64,000 bases of DNA from NCBI RefSeq assembly GCF_032842345.1, contig NZ_WBKO01000001.1, positions 248,001 through 312,000 on the forward strand, given 5' to 3'. The position numbers and the translations under genes were made by a program. This DNA is from Methanoculleus caldifontis (lineage in GTDB: Archaea; Halobacteriota; Methanomicrobia; Methanomicrobiales; Methanoculleaceae). The notes below the pieces were generated by a model. That model was not told where the DNA came from. It searched no databases and saw only the letters and a program-made list of their open reading frames with translations. Positions 24,737-36,355 of the stretch are shown piece after piece; position 1 is the stretch's first letter, and each line of letters begins with the position of its first letter.

Positions 24737-26248
24737 TCACGCCCCCACCGTTTTGACGTCGAGGACCTGCATCAGGCTCTCGTCGAGCATGTAGCCTCTG
24801 AGCCGGTCGCGGTTGCCCCGCAGGCTCTCGATGCTGTTGATCCCGGCAGCGCCGAGGAGTTCGGAGAGTTCGAGCGTCCAGGCGTGGATCAGGTTCGCGA
24901 CCTGCGTCGAGGCCTCGTCGGGGTTCAAGCGCGCGACGAGGTCCGGGCGCTGGGTGGCGATCCCCCAGGGGCAGAGGCCCCGGTAGCAGTTCCCGCAGAC
25001 CCGGCAGCCCATCGCCGCGAGCGCCGCGGTCCCGATGTAGACCGCGTCAGCACCGAGAGCGATCGCCTTCGCGATGTCGGCGCTCCCCCGGATGCCGCCG
25101 CTCGCGATGACCGAGATCTCGTTTCTGATCCCCTGGCTGCGGAGTTTCGCATCGACGCTCGCGACCGCGGCCTCGATCGGGATCCCGACGTGGTCGCGGA
25201 AGACCTTCGGCGCCGCGCCCGTCCCGCCCCGGAACCCGTCGATGACGACGGCGTCGGCCGGCGAGCGGGCGATCCCGGCGGCGATGGCCGCCGCGTTATG
25301 GACGGCGGCGATCTTCACGAAGACCGGCTTCTTCCACTCCGTCGCTTCCTTGAGCCCCCGGACGAGCTGGGAGAGATCCTCGATGCTGTAGATATCGTGG
25401 TGCGGAGCGGGGCTGATCGCGTCGCTCCCTATCGGGATCATCCGGGTCTTCGAGACCTCCTCGTTGACCTTCTCGCCCGGCAGGTGCCCGCCGATACCGG
25501 GCTTCGCGCCCTGGCCGATCTTGATCTCGATCGCGGCGCCGCGCTCCAGGTAGTCGATGTTCACGCCGAACCGCCCGGAGGCGACCTGGACGATCATCCG
25601 GTCTTGGTAGGGGTAGATCGCCGGGTGCAGGCCGCCCTCCCCGGTGCCCATGAACGTCCCGGCCTCCTTTGCCGCCCGGGCCATCGCCACCTGGGCGTTG
25701 AGGCTGATCGCGCCGTAACTCATGTGCCCGATCATGATCGGGGTCTCGACGCGGAGGTTCGGGGTGAGCGCCGTCCGGAGTTCGACGTCGCCGCCCTCCC
25801 GCCGCCGGAGATCGAGCTTCGCCGGCTTCTTCCCGATATGGGTCCGGAGCTCTATCGGCTCGCGGAGCGGGTCGAGGCTGGGGTTCGTGACCTGGCAGGC
25901 GTCCAGGACAAGACGGTCGAAGATGACCGGGTAGTCGAGCGCGTTGCCCATCCCGGCGAGGATGATCTTCCCCGTCCGGGCCTGGTTGTAGATCGCCTCC
26001 CGGGTCTCGCGGGTCCAGAGCGGGTGGCTCCGGTAGTCGCAGGGTTGCTCCTGGAGCAGGATGGCGTCGCGGGGGCAGCAGGCGATACAGCGGTGGCAGG
26101 CGGTGCAGTTCCGGGAGTTGATCAGGATCTTATCGCCGTCCCACCGGTAGACGCCGTAGGGGCAGTTCTCGACGCACCGCCCGCACTCCATGCACTGCAC
26201 CCTATCGATGCTGATCCGGTAACGCGGAGGAACGCTCCCGATCATCAT
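24737..26248 (-). CDS. Glutamate synthase, FMN/synthase subunit with N-terminal ferredoxin domain (archaeal)
   Basis: 503 residues. Residues about 17-70 hold two [4Fe-4S] ferredoxin motifs (CMECGRCVENCP and CTACHRCIACCP). The rest is the glutamate synthase FMN/2-oxoglutarate barrel, with GAISLNAQVAMARAAKEAG, GQGAKPGIGGHLPGEKV, SPAPHHDIYSIEDL and VIDGFRGGTGAAPKVFRDHVG, plus the late Cys cluster CRVCGNCYRGLCPWG. It turns 2-oxoglutarate and ammonia from glutamine into glutamate. Its ATG at 26246-26248 overlaps the amidotransferase stop. The GXGXG third domain of bacterial GltB is missing from both genes. Confidence 0.93.
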   Translation of the reverse strand: MMIGSVPPRYRISIDRVQCMECGRCVENCPYGVYRWDGDKILINSRNCTACHRCIACCPRDAILLQEQPCDYRSHPLWTRETREAIYNQARTGKIILAGMGNALDYPVIFDRLVLDACQVTNPSLDPLREPIELRTHIGKKPAKLDLRRREGGDVELRTALTPNLRVETPIMIGHMSYGAISLNAQVAMARAAKEAGTFMGTGEGGLHPAIYPYQDRMIVQVASGRFGVNIDYLERGAAIEIKIGQGAKPGIGGHLPGEKVNEEVSKTRMIPIGSDAISPAPHHDIYSIEDLSQLVRGLKEATEWKKPVFVKIAAVHNAAAIAAGIARSPADAVVIDGFRGGTGAAPKVFRDHVGIPIEAAVASVDAKLRSQGIRNEISVIASGGIRGSADIAKAIALGADAVYIGTAALAAMGCRVCGNCYRGLCPWGIATQRPDLVARLNPDEASTQVANLIHAWTLELSELLGAAGINSIESLRGNRDRLRGYMLDESLMQVLDVKTVGA

Positions 26249-27300
26249 GCGACAACCCTCCCGATCACCGGCTCGCCTGCGGCCGGCGTCGTGATCGACT
26301 CGACTTTGGGCTCCATCGCCCGGATAGCCGCTTCCTCGCTTGAGATGTAGAGGCGATCCCCGCACTCGCCGACGACCATCGGCCGGAGCTTGCTCCGGTC
26401 GGTGAACCCGACCATCATCTCGCGGTTCGCGGCCACGATCGCGAACGGCCCGTTCATCATCGCGGAGGCGTAGGCGAGCCGGATGGCGCAGTTCCACTCC
26501 CGCGTGGTCTCGGGCATCCGGTCGATCTCCTCCCAGAAGGGAGGGGCGAGCGCCCTGACCGCGAGATCGACGTCGAGGCCGTGCCGCCGGACCAGGAGGT
26601 CGATCAGGTAAGCGACGACCTCGGTGTCCGTAAACATCGTGCAGGTGTAGCCGAAGCTCTCGATGTAGCGCCGGTTGGTCCCGTAGGAGGTGATCTCGCC
26701 GTTGTGCACGACGCTCCAGTCGAGGAGGTTGAACGGGTGGGCGCCGCCCCACCAGCCGGGGGTGTTCGTCGGGTAGCGGTTGTGCGCGAGCCAGAGGTAG
26801 CCTTCGTAATCCTGGATCCGGTAGAAGTCCGCGACATCTTCGGGCCAGCCCCCGGCCTTGAAGACGCCGAGGTCTTTGCCGGAGGAGAAGATGAGAGCCC
26901 CCTGGCGGGCGGCGTTGATCCGCATCGTGAGAGCGCTGACGATATCGTCCTCCGGGGTGGCGCTGCCGGGGACCGCGAGGGACGCATCGGGCTTGAAGAA
27001 GTAGCGCCAGGGGGTGTGGACCGCCCGGAGGTTCGGGAGGTCGTGGGTGGGGATCGGCTCGTCGTACTCGACCGTCCCCCACTGCGCGAGCGCCGCATCG
27101 AGAGCGGGCTTGTTCTCGCGAAGGTTGTCGAAGAAGACATGGAGGGCGTAGTAGTCCCGGTAATCGGGGTAGATGCCGTAGGCTACGTACCCCGCCCCCT
27201 CGCCGCTGCCGCGCTCGTTCATCATGGAGAGGGCCTTTCGGATGCCGGAACCGTCCATCGTCCGGCGTGTTCTGTCCATTACGCCAATTATGCCGCACAT
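26245..27300 (-). CDS. Glutamate synthase, class II glutamine amidotransferase subunit
   Basis: 351 residues corresponding to the glutaminase domain of GltB. Initiation at 27298-27300 gives MCGIIGVMD, which puts the nucleophilic cysteine at position 2 after Met removal; a start three codons upstream would block that processing. The NRYPTNTPGWWGGAHPFNLLDWSVVHNGEI block and the TDTEVVAYLIDLL segment are typical. It delivers ammonia to the next gene. The promoter must lie in the interval shared with the divergent glnA, so coordinated nitrogen control is likely. Confidence 0.92.
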   Translation of the reverse strand: MCGIIGVMDRTRRTMDGSGIRKALSMMNERGSGEGAGYVAYGIYPDYRDYYALHVFFDNLRENKPALDAALAQWGTVEYDEPIPTHDLPNLRAVHTPWRYFFKPDASLAVPGSATPEDDIVSALTMRINAARQGALIFSSGKDLGVFKAGGWPEDVADFYRIQDYEGYLWLAHNRYPTNTPGWWGGAHPFNLLDWSVVHNGEITSYGTNRRYIESFGYTCTMFTDTEVVAYLIDLLVRRHGLDVDLAVRALAPPFWEEIDRMPETTREWNCAIRLAYASAMMNGPFAIVAANREMMVGFTDRSKLRPMVVGECGDRLYISSEEAAIRAMEPKVESITTPAAGEPVIGRVVA

Positions 27301-27359
27301 TGCCATCACGGTCGATCCGCTCCCCGCCCCGCACCTCCCGGGGGGTAGGGGAACGCTCT

Positions 27360-27373
27360 GATCAGTATTGATC
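27360..27373. promoter_or_regulatory. Palindrome between glutamate synthase and glnA
   Basis: GATCA-GTAT-TGATC (5-4-5) sits between the two divergent nitrogen genes, 60 bases from the amidotransferase start and just upstream of the glnA TATA box. Role unknown; it is in position to serve either gene. Confidence 0.3.
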
Positions 27374-27375
27374 CG

Positions 27376-27410
27376 CCAAATATAAATATAATTGGAAGGA
27401 AGTTTCCTTC
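27376..27410 (+). promoter_or_regulatory. glnA promoter with NrpR-type operator
   Basis: A TATA block CCAAATATAAATATAATTGG (27376-27395) is followed at once by GGAAGGAAGTTTCC (27394-27407), an exact GGAA-N6-TTCC, the operator bound by the nitrogen repressor NrpR in Methanococcus. A second register, GAAGGAA-GT-TTCCTTC (27395-27410), is a perfect inverted repeat. The ATG at 27414 implies a very short leader, so bound repressor would cover the transcription start. Confidence 0.75.
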
Positions 27411-27413
27411 TAC

Positions 27414-28742
27414 ATGTCTCTCGACATCACCTCAGCGCTGCTCGAGCGTATCGAACAGGACAATGTCCGGTTCCTCCGGCTGCAGTTCACCGATCTCCTC
27501 GGCATGCCAAAGAACGTCGCTATCCCGGCGAAGCAGGCCGAGAAGGCCCTGACCGACGGCATCGGACTCGATGGGTCGTCGATCGAGGGATTCGCCCGGA
27601 TCGAAGAGTCCGACATGGTGCTCAAGCCCGACACCTCAACCTACGCCATCCTGCCCTGGCGCCCCCACGAGAACGCAGTCGCCCGGTTCGTCTGCGACGT
27701 CTGCAAACCGAACGGGAAGCCGTTCGAGGGCGACCCGCGCTACGTGCTCCGGAAGGTGATGGAGGATGCGGCAAAAGACGGCTACGTCTTCAACACCGGA
27801 CCGGAACTGGAGTTCTTCCTCTTCCGGATGGTCGACGGCCGGCCGACCACCCAGTTCCAGGACGGCGGCGGTTACTTCGACCTTGCCCCGACCGATCTCG
27901 CCGAGGATGTCCGGCGGGAGATCGTCCTCGCGCTCACCGAGATGGGATTCGAGATCGAGGCGTCCCACCACGAGGTCGCCGAGAGCCAGCACGAGATCGA
28001 CTTCAAGTACAGCGATGCCCTGACGACCGCCGACCGTGTCGTGACGTTCAAGTTCGCCACCAAGACGATGGCGCTGATGCGCGGCCTGCACGCCTCGTTC
28101 ATGGCAAAGCCGATCTACGGCATCAACGGGAGCGGGATGCACGTGAACTGCTCGCTCGCGAAGGATGGGAAGAACGCCTTCTACGATGCTGACGCCCCTC
28201 TCCAGCTCTCGGAGACCTGCATGCACTTCATCGGCGGGCTGCTCAAGCACGCGCCGGCGATCACCCGGGTCGCGAACCCGACGGTCAACTCCTACAAGAG
28301 GCTCGTCCCCGGCTACGAGGCGCCCTGCTACATCTGCTGGAGCGCGAGCAACCGGTCGGCACAGGTCCGGGTCCCGGCGCCACGCGGCAACAGCACCCGC
28401 GTCGAGTTCCGCAGCCCCGACCCGACCTGCAACCCCTACCTCACCTTCGCCGCGATGCTCACCGCCGGCATGGACGGGGTCCGGAACAGAATCGAACCCC
28501 CGACCGACGTTCACAAGAACATCTTCCACATGACGGCCGCCGAGCGGAACCAGGACGGGATCCCGACCCTGCCGGGGAGCCTCTACGACGCCCACCAGGC
28601 CCTCCTCGCCGACGATCTCATCTGCAAGGCGCTCGGTCCCCACGTCGTCGACGCGCTCACGACTGTCGCGAACGCCGAGTGGGACGCCTTCCGGACGGCG
28701 GTCCACCCCTGGGAGCTCGACCGCTACCTCGCGATGTACTAA
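27414..28742 (+). CDS. glnA: Glutamine synthetase, type I
   Basis: 442 residues, the usual length of the GSI-alpha type without the adenylylation insert. It makes glutamine from glutamate, ammonia and ATP. Landmarks: LDGSSIEGFARIEESDM, the metal and substrate sites in NTGPELEFFLF, GINGSGMHVNCSLAKDG, and VPAPRGNSTRVEFRSPDPTCNPYL. Together with the divergent glutamate synthase genes it forms the GS-GOGAT ammonia assimilation route, controlled by the GGAA-N6-TTCC operator at its promoter. Confidence 0.97.
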   Translation: MSLDITSALLERIEQDNVRFLRLQFTDLLGMPKNVAIPAKQAEKALTDGIGLDGSSIEGFARIEESDMVLKPDTSTYAILPWRPHENAVARFVCDVCKPNGKPFEGDPRYVLRKVMEDAAKDGYVFNTGPELEFFLFRMVDGRPTTQFQDGGGYFDLAPTDLAEDVRREIVLALTEMGFEIEASHHEVAESQHEIDFKYSDALTTADRVVTFKFATKTMALMRGLHASFMAKPIYGINGSGMHVNCSLAKDGKNAFYDADAPLQLSETCMHFIGGLLKHAPAITRVANPTVNSYKRLVPGYEAPCYICWSASNRSAQVRVPAPRGNSTRVEFRSPDPTCNPYLTFAAMLTAGMDGVRNRIEPPTDVHKNIFHMTAAERNQDGIPTLPGSLYDAHQALLADDLICKALGPHVVDALTTVANAEWDAFRTAVHPWELDRYLAMY

Positions 28743-28969
28743 CCCCCTTTTTGCAGCAACTGCCGGGAGCCCGGGGAGGACACCCCCGGACCCCCCCTTC
28801 GAGAGAAAAGACCCGCCGGAACGGATCGGGCGGCCTGATCAACCGCCCCGCTCTTATCGAGAGACAGGTTCATCGGCTCTGCCATACACCGAACGATCTG
28901 CCCGATCCCACAATGTTCTTAACGCCATAGCCGCATAGATGCCCCGTACCGGCCCGGCCGGGGAGGATT

Positions 28970-29242
28970 ATGACGCAGAGGAAGGATATCGACGCCATGC
29001 GGCGGAAGCGGGAGATCGACGGCCTGGTTGGGGCGTTATCGGACCCGGACACGATCGTGCGGCTGACGGCGGCCGAAGCCCTCGGCACCGTCGGCGACGA
29101 ACGGGCGCTTCAGCCGCTCGAGCGGTTGAAGTTCTCGGACCCGGACGCGGGCGTCCGGCGGGCCGCGTCGTTTGCCCACGCCCAGACGGCGGGGAGAGTC
29201 GCGGGCAGGAAGGCGGCGGAGAGACGGCCCGGCGGGACGTAG
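28970..29242 (+). CDS. Small HEAT-repeat protein
   Basis: 90 residues containing one and a half HEAT/PBS-lyase repeats (DGLVGALSDPDTIVRLTAAEALGTVGDERALQPLERL), then a basic tail. Its N-terminus KDIDAMRRKREIDGLVGAL is closely similar to that of the protein encoded 79 bases downstream (DDIDMMRNARDVDGLIQAL), so the two are tandem duplicates. Probably a protein-protein adaptor. An AT-poor leader precedes it with no clear ribosome site. Confidence 0.7.
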   Translation: MTQRKDIDAMRRKREIDGLVGALSDPDTIVRLTAAEALGTVGDERALQPLERLKFSDPDAGVRRAASFAHAQTAGRVAGRKAAERRPGGT

Positions 29243-29320
29243 CCGAAAGGGATCCCGGGGACGCGGAAAGGCATATATGCGCCGGGGGCGTGCACTGCAA
29301 AAGACGACCAGGAGACTGTT

Positions 29321-29608
29321 ATGGCGACACTGGACGATATCGATATGATGCGTAATGCCCGGGACGTCGACGGGCTGATCCAGGCGCTCGGCGACGCCGA
29401 CGAGTTTGTCCGGGCCGAGGCGGCCCTCTCGCTCGGGACGATCGCCGACCCGGTGGCAAAGGAGCCGCTCGAGAAGATGCGGAGCGACGACCCGAGCGTC
29501 TCGGCCCGGGAAGCGGCCGCGACCGCCTACAAATGGGTGGTCGGCCGGATCGAGGAGGTCGAGGCGACCCGGGGGAGCCTGGAGTCCAGGCTCCCGAAGA
29601 CCTGGTGA
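29321..29608 (+). CDS. Small HEAT-repeat protein, tandem paralogue
   Basis: 95 residues with two HEAT-like repeats (DGLIQALGDADEFVRAEAALSLGTIADPVAKEPLEKM) and a helical end WVVGRIEEVEATRGSLES. It is homologous to the preceding 90-residue protein over the first 60 residues. The ATG at 29321 follows GAGACTGTT. It converges on the ion-transporter gene with a seven-base gap. Confidence 0.75.
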   Translation: MATLDDIDMMRNARDVDGLIQALGDADEFVRAEAALSLGTIADPVAKEPLEKMRSDDPSVSAREAAATAYKWVVGRIEEVEATRGSLESRLPKTW

Positions 29609-29615
29609 GACCGGC

Positions 29616-30899
29616 TCACAGGACGACGAAGTTGAGCCAGAGGATCGCGGTGCCGATCGCGACCGTGACGAAGAGGACGAGCATCCCGACCTTCAGGAAC
29701 TCCACGAACGATATGGAGATCTCGTTCCTCGCCGCGATCCCGAGGACGACGACGTTTGCCGACGCCCCGATAGCCGTGCCGTTCCCACCGAGACATGCGC
29801 CGAGCGAGAGCGCCCACCAGAGCGGATAGGTGTCCATCGAGACGCCCATATCCTGGATCAGGGGGATCAGGGTGGCGGTGAGGGGGATGTTGTCGACGAT
29901 CGCCGAGGCGATGGCGGCGAACCAGGCGATGATCAGCATGGCCTCGCCCTCCGAGTGGACGTTGTTCACGACGAGACCGGCGACGGCCGCGATCGTCCCG
30001 GTCTCGACCAGGGCGCCGACGACGATGAAGAGCCCGCCGAAGAAGAAGAGGGCCGGCCACTCGATCTTCTCAAATATCTCCTCCGGCGGCTGCCGGCTCC
30101 AGAAGAGGAAGATCGAGGCGCCGATCAGGGCGACAAGGGCGGGTTCCAGGCCGAGATGGTCGTGGACGAAGAACATCCCGACGACGAGGGCGATGACGGC
30201 GACCGATTTGTTGAAGAGCGACCGGTCGCGGATCGCCTCCTGTTCGTTCAAGTCGGCAAGCGTCTTTGCGATCCCCTCCTGCTCCGCGGCCGAGACGCGG
30301 AGCTCCTTTCTATAGATCAGGAAGAGCATCCCCATGACGACGATGAGGTCGACGACCATGATCGGCCCCATGTTGACGATGAACTCGTTGAACGTCAGGC
30401 CCGCCGCCGAACCGATCATGATGTTCGGCGGATCGCCGATGAGCGTCGCCGCCCCGCCGATGTTCGAGGCGAAGATCTCGGCGATCAGGAAGGGCAGGGG
30501 ATTGATCCGCATCACGTTCGCGATGTAGAGGAGCATCGGCGTGAGGAGGAGGACCGTGGTGACGTTGTCGAGGAACGCGCTCGTGACCGCCGTCACGACC
30601 GAGAAGAGGAGCAACACCCGTATCGGACTCCCTTTTGCGAGTTTTGCCGTCTTTATCGCGATGTACTCGAAGAGACCGCTGCCGCGAGCGGTGTTGACGA
30701 TGATCATCATCCCCATCAGGAGGAAGATGGTGCCGAGGTCGATGTACTCCGGGATCTTCTCCCAGGGGACGATATGGAGAAAGACGATGATCGAGGCGCC
30801 GAGCATCGCCGCCACCGCCCGGTGGATCCGCTCGTCGATGATGAGCGCGTAGGTGAAGAGGAAGACCGCGACGGCGATCAGTTCCGGGCCGACGATCAT
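29616..30899 (-). CDS. SLC13/ArsB-NhaD superfamily ion transporter
   Basis: 427 residues, about eleven membrane helices, of the ion transporter superfamily that contains ArsB, NhaD and CitM. Paired re-entrant motifs are visible: SAFLDNVTTVLLLTPM and, in the second half, SAIVDNIPLTATLIPL, with ASNIGGAATLIGDPPNIMIG and GGNGTAIGASANVV as the two NPN-like loops. The ATG at 30897-30899 is preceded by GGTGGCGGAG and overlaps the stop of an 18-codon upstream ORF; a GTG at 30926 is the alternative. Substrate (Na+/H+, arsenite or a dicarboxylate) cannot be told from sequence. Confidence 0.88.
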   Translation of the reverse strand: MIVGPELIAVAVFLFTYALIIDERIHRAVAAMLGASIIVFLHIVPWEKIPEYIDLGTIFLLMGMMIIVNTARGSGLFEYIAIKTAKLAKGSPIRVLLLFSVVTAVTSAFLDNVTTVLLLTPMLLYIANVMRINPLPFLIAEIFASNIGGAATLIGDPPNIMIGSAAGLTFNEFIVNMGPIMVVDLIVVMGMLFLIYRKELRVSAAEQEGIAKTLADLNEQEAIRDRSLFNKSVAVIALVVGMFFVHDHLGLEPALVALIGASIFLFWSRQPPEEIFEKIEWPALFFFGGLFIVVGALVETGTIAAVAGLVVNNVHSEGEAMLIIAWFAAIASAIVDNIPLTATLIPLIQDMGVSMDTYPLWWALSLGACLGGNGTAIGASANVVVLGIAARNEISISFVEFLKVGMLVLFVTVAIGTAILWLNFVVL

Positions 30900-30952
30900 G
30901 CTCCGCCACCCCGACAGTTGAGGCACGTCAAGAGAGACTGGGATATGGACAT
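30896..30952 (-). CDS. 18-residue upstream ORF coupled to the transporter
   Basis: ATG at 30950-30952, preceded at six bases by a good GGGGAG site, encodes MSISQSLLTCLNCRGGGA and ends with a TGA that overlaps the transporter ATG (ATGA at 30896-30899). It contains a CxxC pair. The site, the length and the overlap suggest a leader peptide used for translational coupling or metal/ion sensing. It may simply be chance; conservation in relatives has not been tested. Confidence 0.4.
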   Translation of the reverse strand: MSISQSLLTCLNCRGGGA

Positions 30953-31093
30953 AGAACTCCCCGAAAAGAATGAATTGTTGAATTCAGATACGCGTGACCC
31001 CTGCATAATCATGCCGGTCGACTCAACGCAGGGAGAATGAAACCGGGGCACCCGGCACGTAAAACCCGGGGTTGCCGGGCGAACCGGCCCGGT

Positions 31094-33790
<2,697 letters not shown>

Positions 33791-33945
33791 CCTGCTCCGG
33801 CGAGGGTCGAGGCGGCACGTGCATATCCCCCGGTTCCGGCGATCGCCTACATAAAGGTAGAGGCCTCGACGGTCTCCGACAGGATTATATCTCCCGACCC
33901 GCCTGATGGAGGCCGGGCCGCGTGTCGGCCCGGGGAGGAACAGCA

Positions 33946-34503
33946 ATGAGCAGAATAGCGGTCCTGATCACGGATATGTTTGAGGATGTCGAGTACACAG
34001 AGCCCGCAAAAGCCTTCCAGGAGGCCGGCCACGACCTCGTCCATGTCGGCCTCTCCGCGGGAGAGACCGTTCACGGGAAGAAGGACCGGACACCGGTCGC
34101 GATCGACCGGGCCGCCTCCGACGTCTCGGCGGACGACTTCGACGCGCTCTTCATACCGGGCGGCTACTCGCCCGACAAACTCCGGGCCCACGATGCGCCC
34201 GTGGAGTTCGTGCGTGCCTTCATGGAGAGCGGCAAACCGGTCCTCGCCATCTGCCACGCGCCCCAGCTCATGATCACCGCGCAGGTGCTCGAAGGGCGGA
34301 AGGTGACGGGCTGGAAGTCGGTCGCCCAGGATATCAGGAACGCCGGCGCGGAGTACATCGACCGGGAGGTGGTGATCGACGGCAACCTGGTCTCGAGCCG
34401 CCAGCCCGACGATATCCCGGCGTTCATCGAGGCGTCGCTGGCTAAACTCAAGGAAGCCGGCGGCGGGAAGACGGCGAGGCCCGCGGCCGCAGAGCAGCGG
34501 TGA
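33946..34503 (+). CDS. DJ-1/PfpI-family protein
   Basis: 185 residues, class I glutamine-amidotransferase-like fold. The nucleophile elbow AICHAPQLM (Cys about residue 106) and the acidic residue in FEDVEY match PfpI-type deglycases/proteases; the GGYSPDKLR strand and WKSVAQDIRNAGAEYID region are typical. The C-terminus has a polar, Ala-rich tail. ATG at 33946 follows GGGGAGGAACAGC. It is divergent from the P-type ATPase. Activity on peptides versus glycated substrates is not resolved for this family. Confidence 0.9.
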   Translation: MSRIAVLITDMFEDVEYTEPAKAFQEAGHDLVHVGLSAGETVHGKKDRTPVAIDRAASDVSADDFDALFIPGGYSPDKLRAHDAPVEFVRAFMESGKPVLAICHAPQLMITAQVLEGRKVTGWKSVAQDIRNAGAEYIDREVVIDGNLVSSRQPDDIPAFIEASLAKLKEAGGGKTARPAAAEQR

Positions 34504-34561
34504 GGCGGAAAAACCCGCCGCACAAACTCTTTATGGATGCGGCCCGCACCTCCTCTTCAGG

Positions 34562-35769
34562 ATGAGTCCTGCAGGTCTGTCGGAGGACGCACGGGCATGG
34601 GGCAGGCCTGCAGGTATCGTTCTTTCGACGGCGCTCTTACTTCTTGCCGACCTCGCCTTCGGCGCCGGAACCGTCTACCCGCACCTCTTCTACGCGGTGA
34701 TCGCCCTTTCCGCGTTCTGGTACGGGCGGCAGGCGGCCGCCGTCGGATTCCTGCTCGCGGCGATCCATATCGCCGTCGAATATCTCCTCTCCGGGACCGT
34801 CGGTCCCGATGCGCTCGCGCGTGCCGGGAGTTTCATCGCCGCCGCATACCTGCTCGGCTACCTCTTCGAGCTCGCGGGCCGGCGTGCCGACCGCCTGCAC
34901 TTCCGTATCGGCGAGCAGGAACCCGGCGCTCCCGCGTGCGACCGGAACATCCGGAGGCTCATCTCCCGGCTCGCGAGCCGGGACCCCGATACGCGCTACC
35001 AGGCGGCCGGGTGCCTGGGCGATGCCGGCGATCCCGCCGCCGTCGGACCGCTCGCAGCCCTCCTCGAGGATGAGGAGAGCGGCGTCCGCTGGAAGGCGGT
35101 GGAGGCGCTCGGTAGACTGGGTTCCCCGGCCGTCGGGCCGCTCGCGGAGAGCCTGCAGAGCGACGACCCCGACGTCCGGTGGATGGCCGCGGTCGCTCTC
35201 GGCGATATCGGCGACCCCGCGGCGATCCCGGCGCTGATGGAGGCGCTCGAGGATGAGGATACGTATGTCCGGAGCCGGGCGGCCCTCGCGCTCGGCGCCA
35301 TCGGCGAGCCCGCACGGGAGGGCCTCATCGCGGCCCTCCACGGGGGGACGGGCGGGTCAGGTGGGGGGCGGCCCTCGCCCTCGGCGGCATCGGGGGAGAG
35401 AGCGCTGTTACGGCGCTCGTCGGTGCGTTCCGAGATCCCGACCCGGAGATCAGGCGGCGTGCCGCGAGCGCGCTCGGCGATATCGGCGAAGCGGCCGTCC
35501 CCTCCCTCATCGGGGCGCTCGCAAGCGACGAGGCGGACCTGCGGCGGGAGGCGGTCGCCGCCTTCGGGCTGATGGGAAGACTGGCGGTCGGACCGCTCAT
35601 GGCAACGCTCGGTTCCGGGGACCGGCGGGCCCGTGCGGGAGCGGCGGCAGCCCTCGGCGAGATCGGCGACCCCCGGTCGGTCGACGCCCTGATAGCGGCG
35701 CTCCAGGACGACCAGAAAGAGGTGCGCGAGGCCGCGCGGCAGGCACTCGGCAGCATCAGGAAGACATAA
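34562..35769 (+). pseudogene. Membrane-anchored HEAT-repeat protein, frameshifted at a G-run
   Basis: Residues 1-110 hold three or four membrane helices (IVLSTALLLLADLAFGAG onward), followed by HEAT/PBS-lyase repeats. The reading frame breaks at the G6 run at 35342-35347: up to there repeats are in one frame (VGPLAALLEDEESGVRWKAV), and after it they continue in another frame (VRWGAALALGGIGGESAV) to the stop at 35769. One extra G would join them. It may be a sequencing error, a phase-variable tract or a true lesion. Without the shift, a 402-residue protein results. The next HEAT gene starts 27 bases later. Confidence 0.75.
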
Positions 35770-35796
35770 CACCTCTAAAGGAGCAACCTGAAGGCT

Positions 35797-36324
35797 ATGA
35801 CTGACGAGACCCGGATCGATGAACTGGTCGCCGGCCTCCGGCAGGGCCCTCTCGAGGTGCGCAGGAGAGCAACCGCCGAGCTCGGAGCGAGCGGAGAGGC
35901 GGCGGTCAGGCCCCTGATCGCCGCGATGCTCGATAGCGACAACGACGTCCGGTGGTACGCCGCCCGTGCGCTGGTGCAGATCGGCGAGCCCGCGGTCGGT
36001 CCCCTCCTCGAGGCGATGCGCGACGAGGAGGACCGGGACTTCCGGCGGTACGCCACGGCGGCCCTGACCGGGATCGGCGACGCTGCCGTCGAACCCCTCG
36101 TCGGCGTCATCGAGCGCGCCGACCCGACCCTCCAGCCCTTCGCCGCGATGGCCCTCACCCGGATCGGCAAGCCGGCGGTCGAGCCGCTCCTCCGCCTGAT
36201 GAAGAGCCCGGACCCCAGGACCCAGGAGCGGGCCGGACTCCTCCTCTGGAAGATGGGGGAGACGGGGGCCACGCCGCTCACGGAGGCGCTCGTGGCAGGC
36301 AGCCGATCCGCGAACAATAAATGA
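35797..36324 (+). CDS. HEAT-repeat protein
   Basis: 175 residues with five HEAT/PBS-lyase repeats (for example VRRRATAELGASGEAAVRPLIAAM and VRWYAARALVQIGEPAVGPLLEAM). Soluble, no signal. It directly follows the frameshifted membrane HEAT gene and precedes the histidine kinase by 31 bases, so it may be an adaptor of that signalling set (inference from position). Confidence 0.82.
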   Translation: MTDETRIDELVAGLRQGPLEVRRRATAELGASGEAAVRPLIAAMLDSDNDVRWYAARALVQIGEPAVGPLLEAMRDEEDRDFRRYATAALTGIGDAAVEPLVGVIERADPTLQPFAAMALTRIGKPAVEPLLRLMKSPDPRTQERAGLLLWKMGETGATPLTEALVAGSRSANNK

Positions 36325-36355
36325 TCCGGCGGCCATCAGATCAGTAAGGGTCTGG

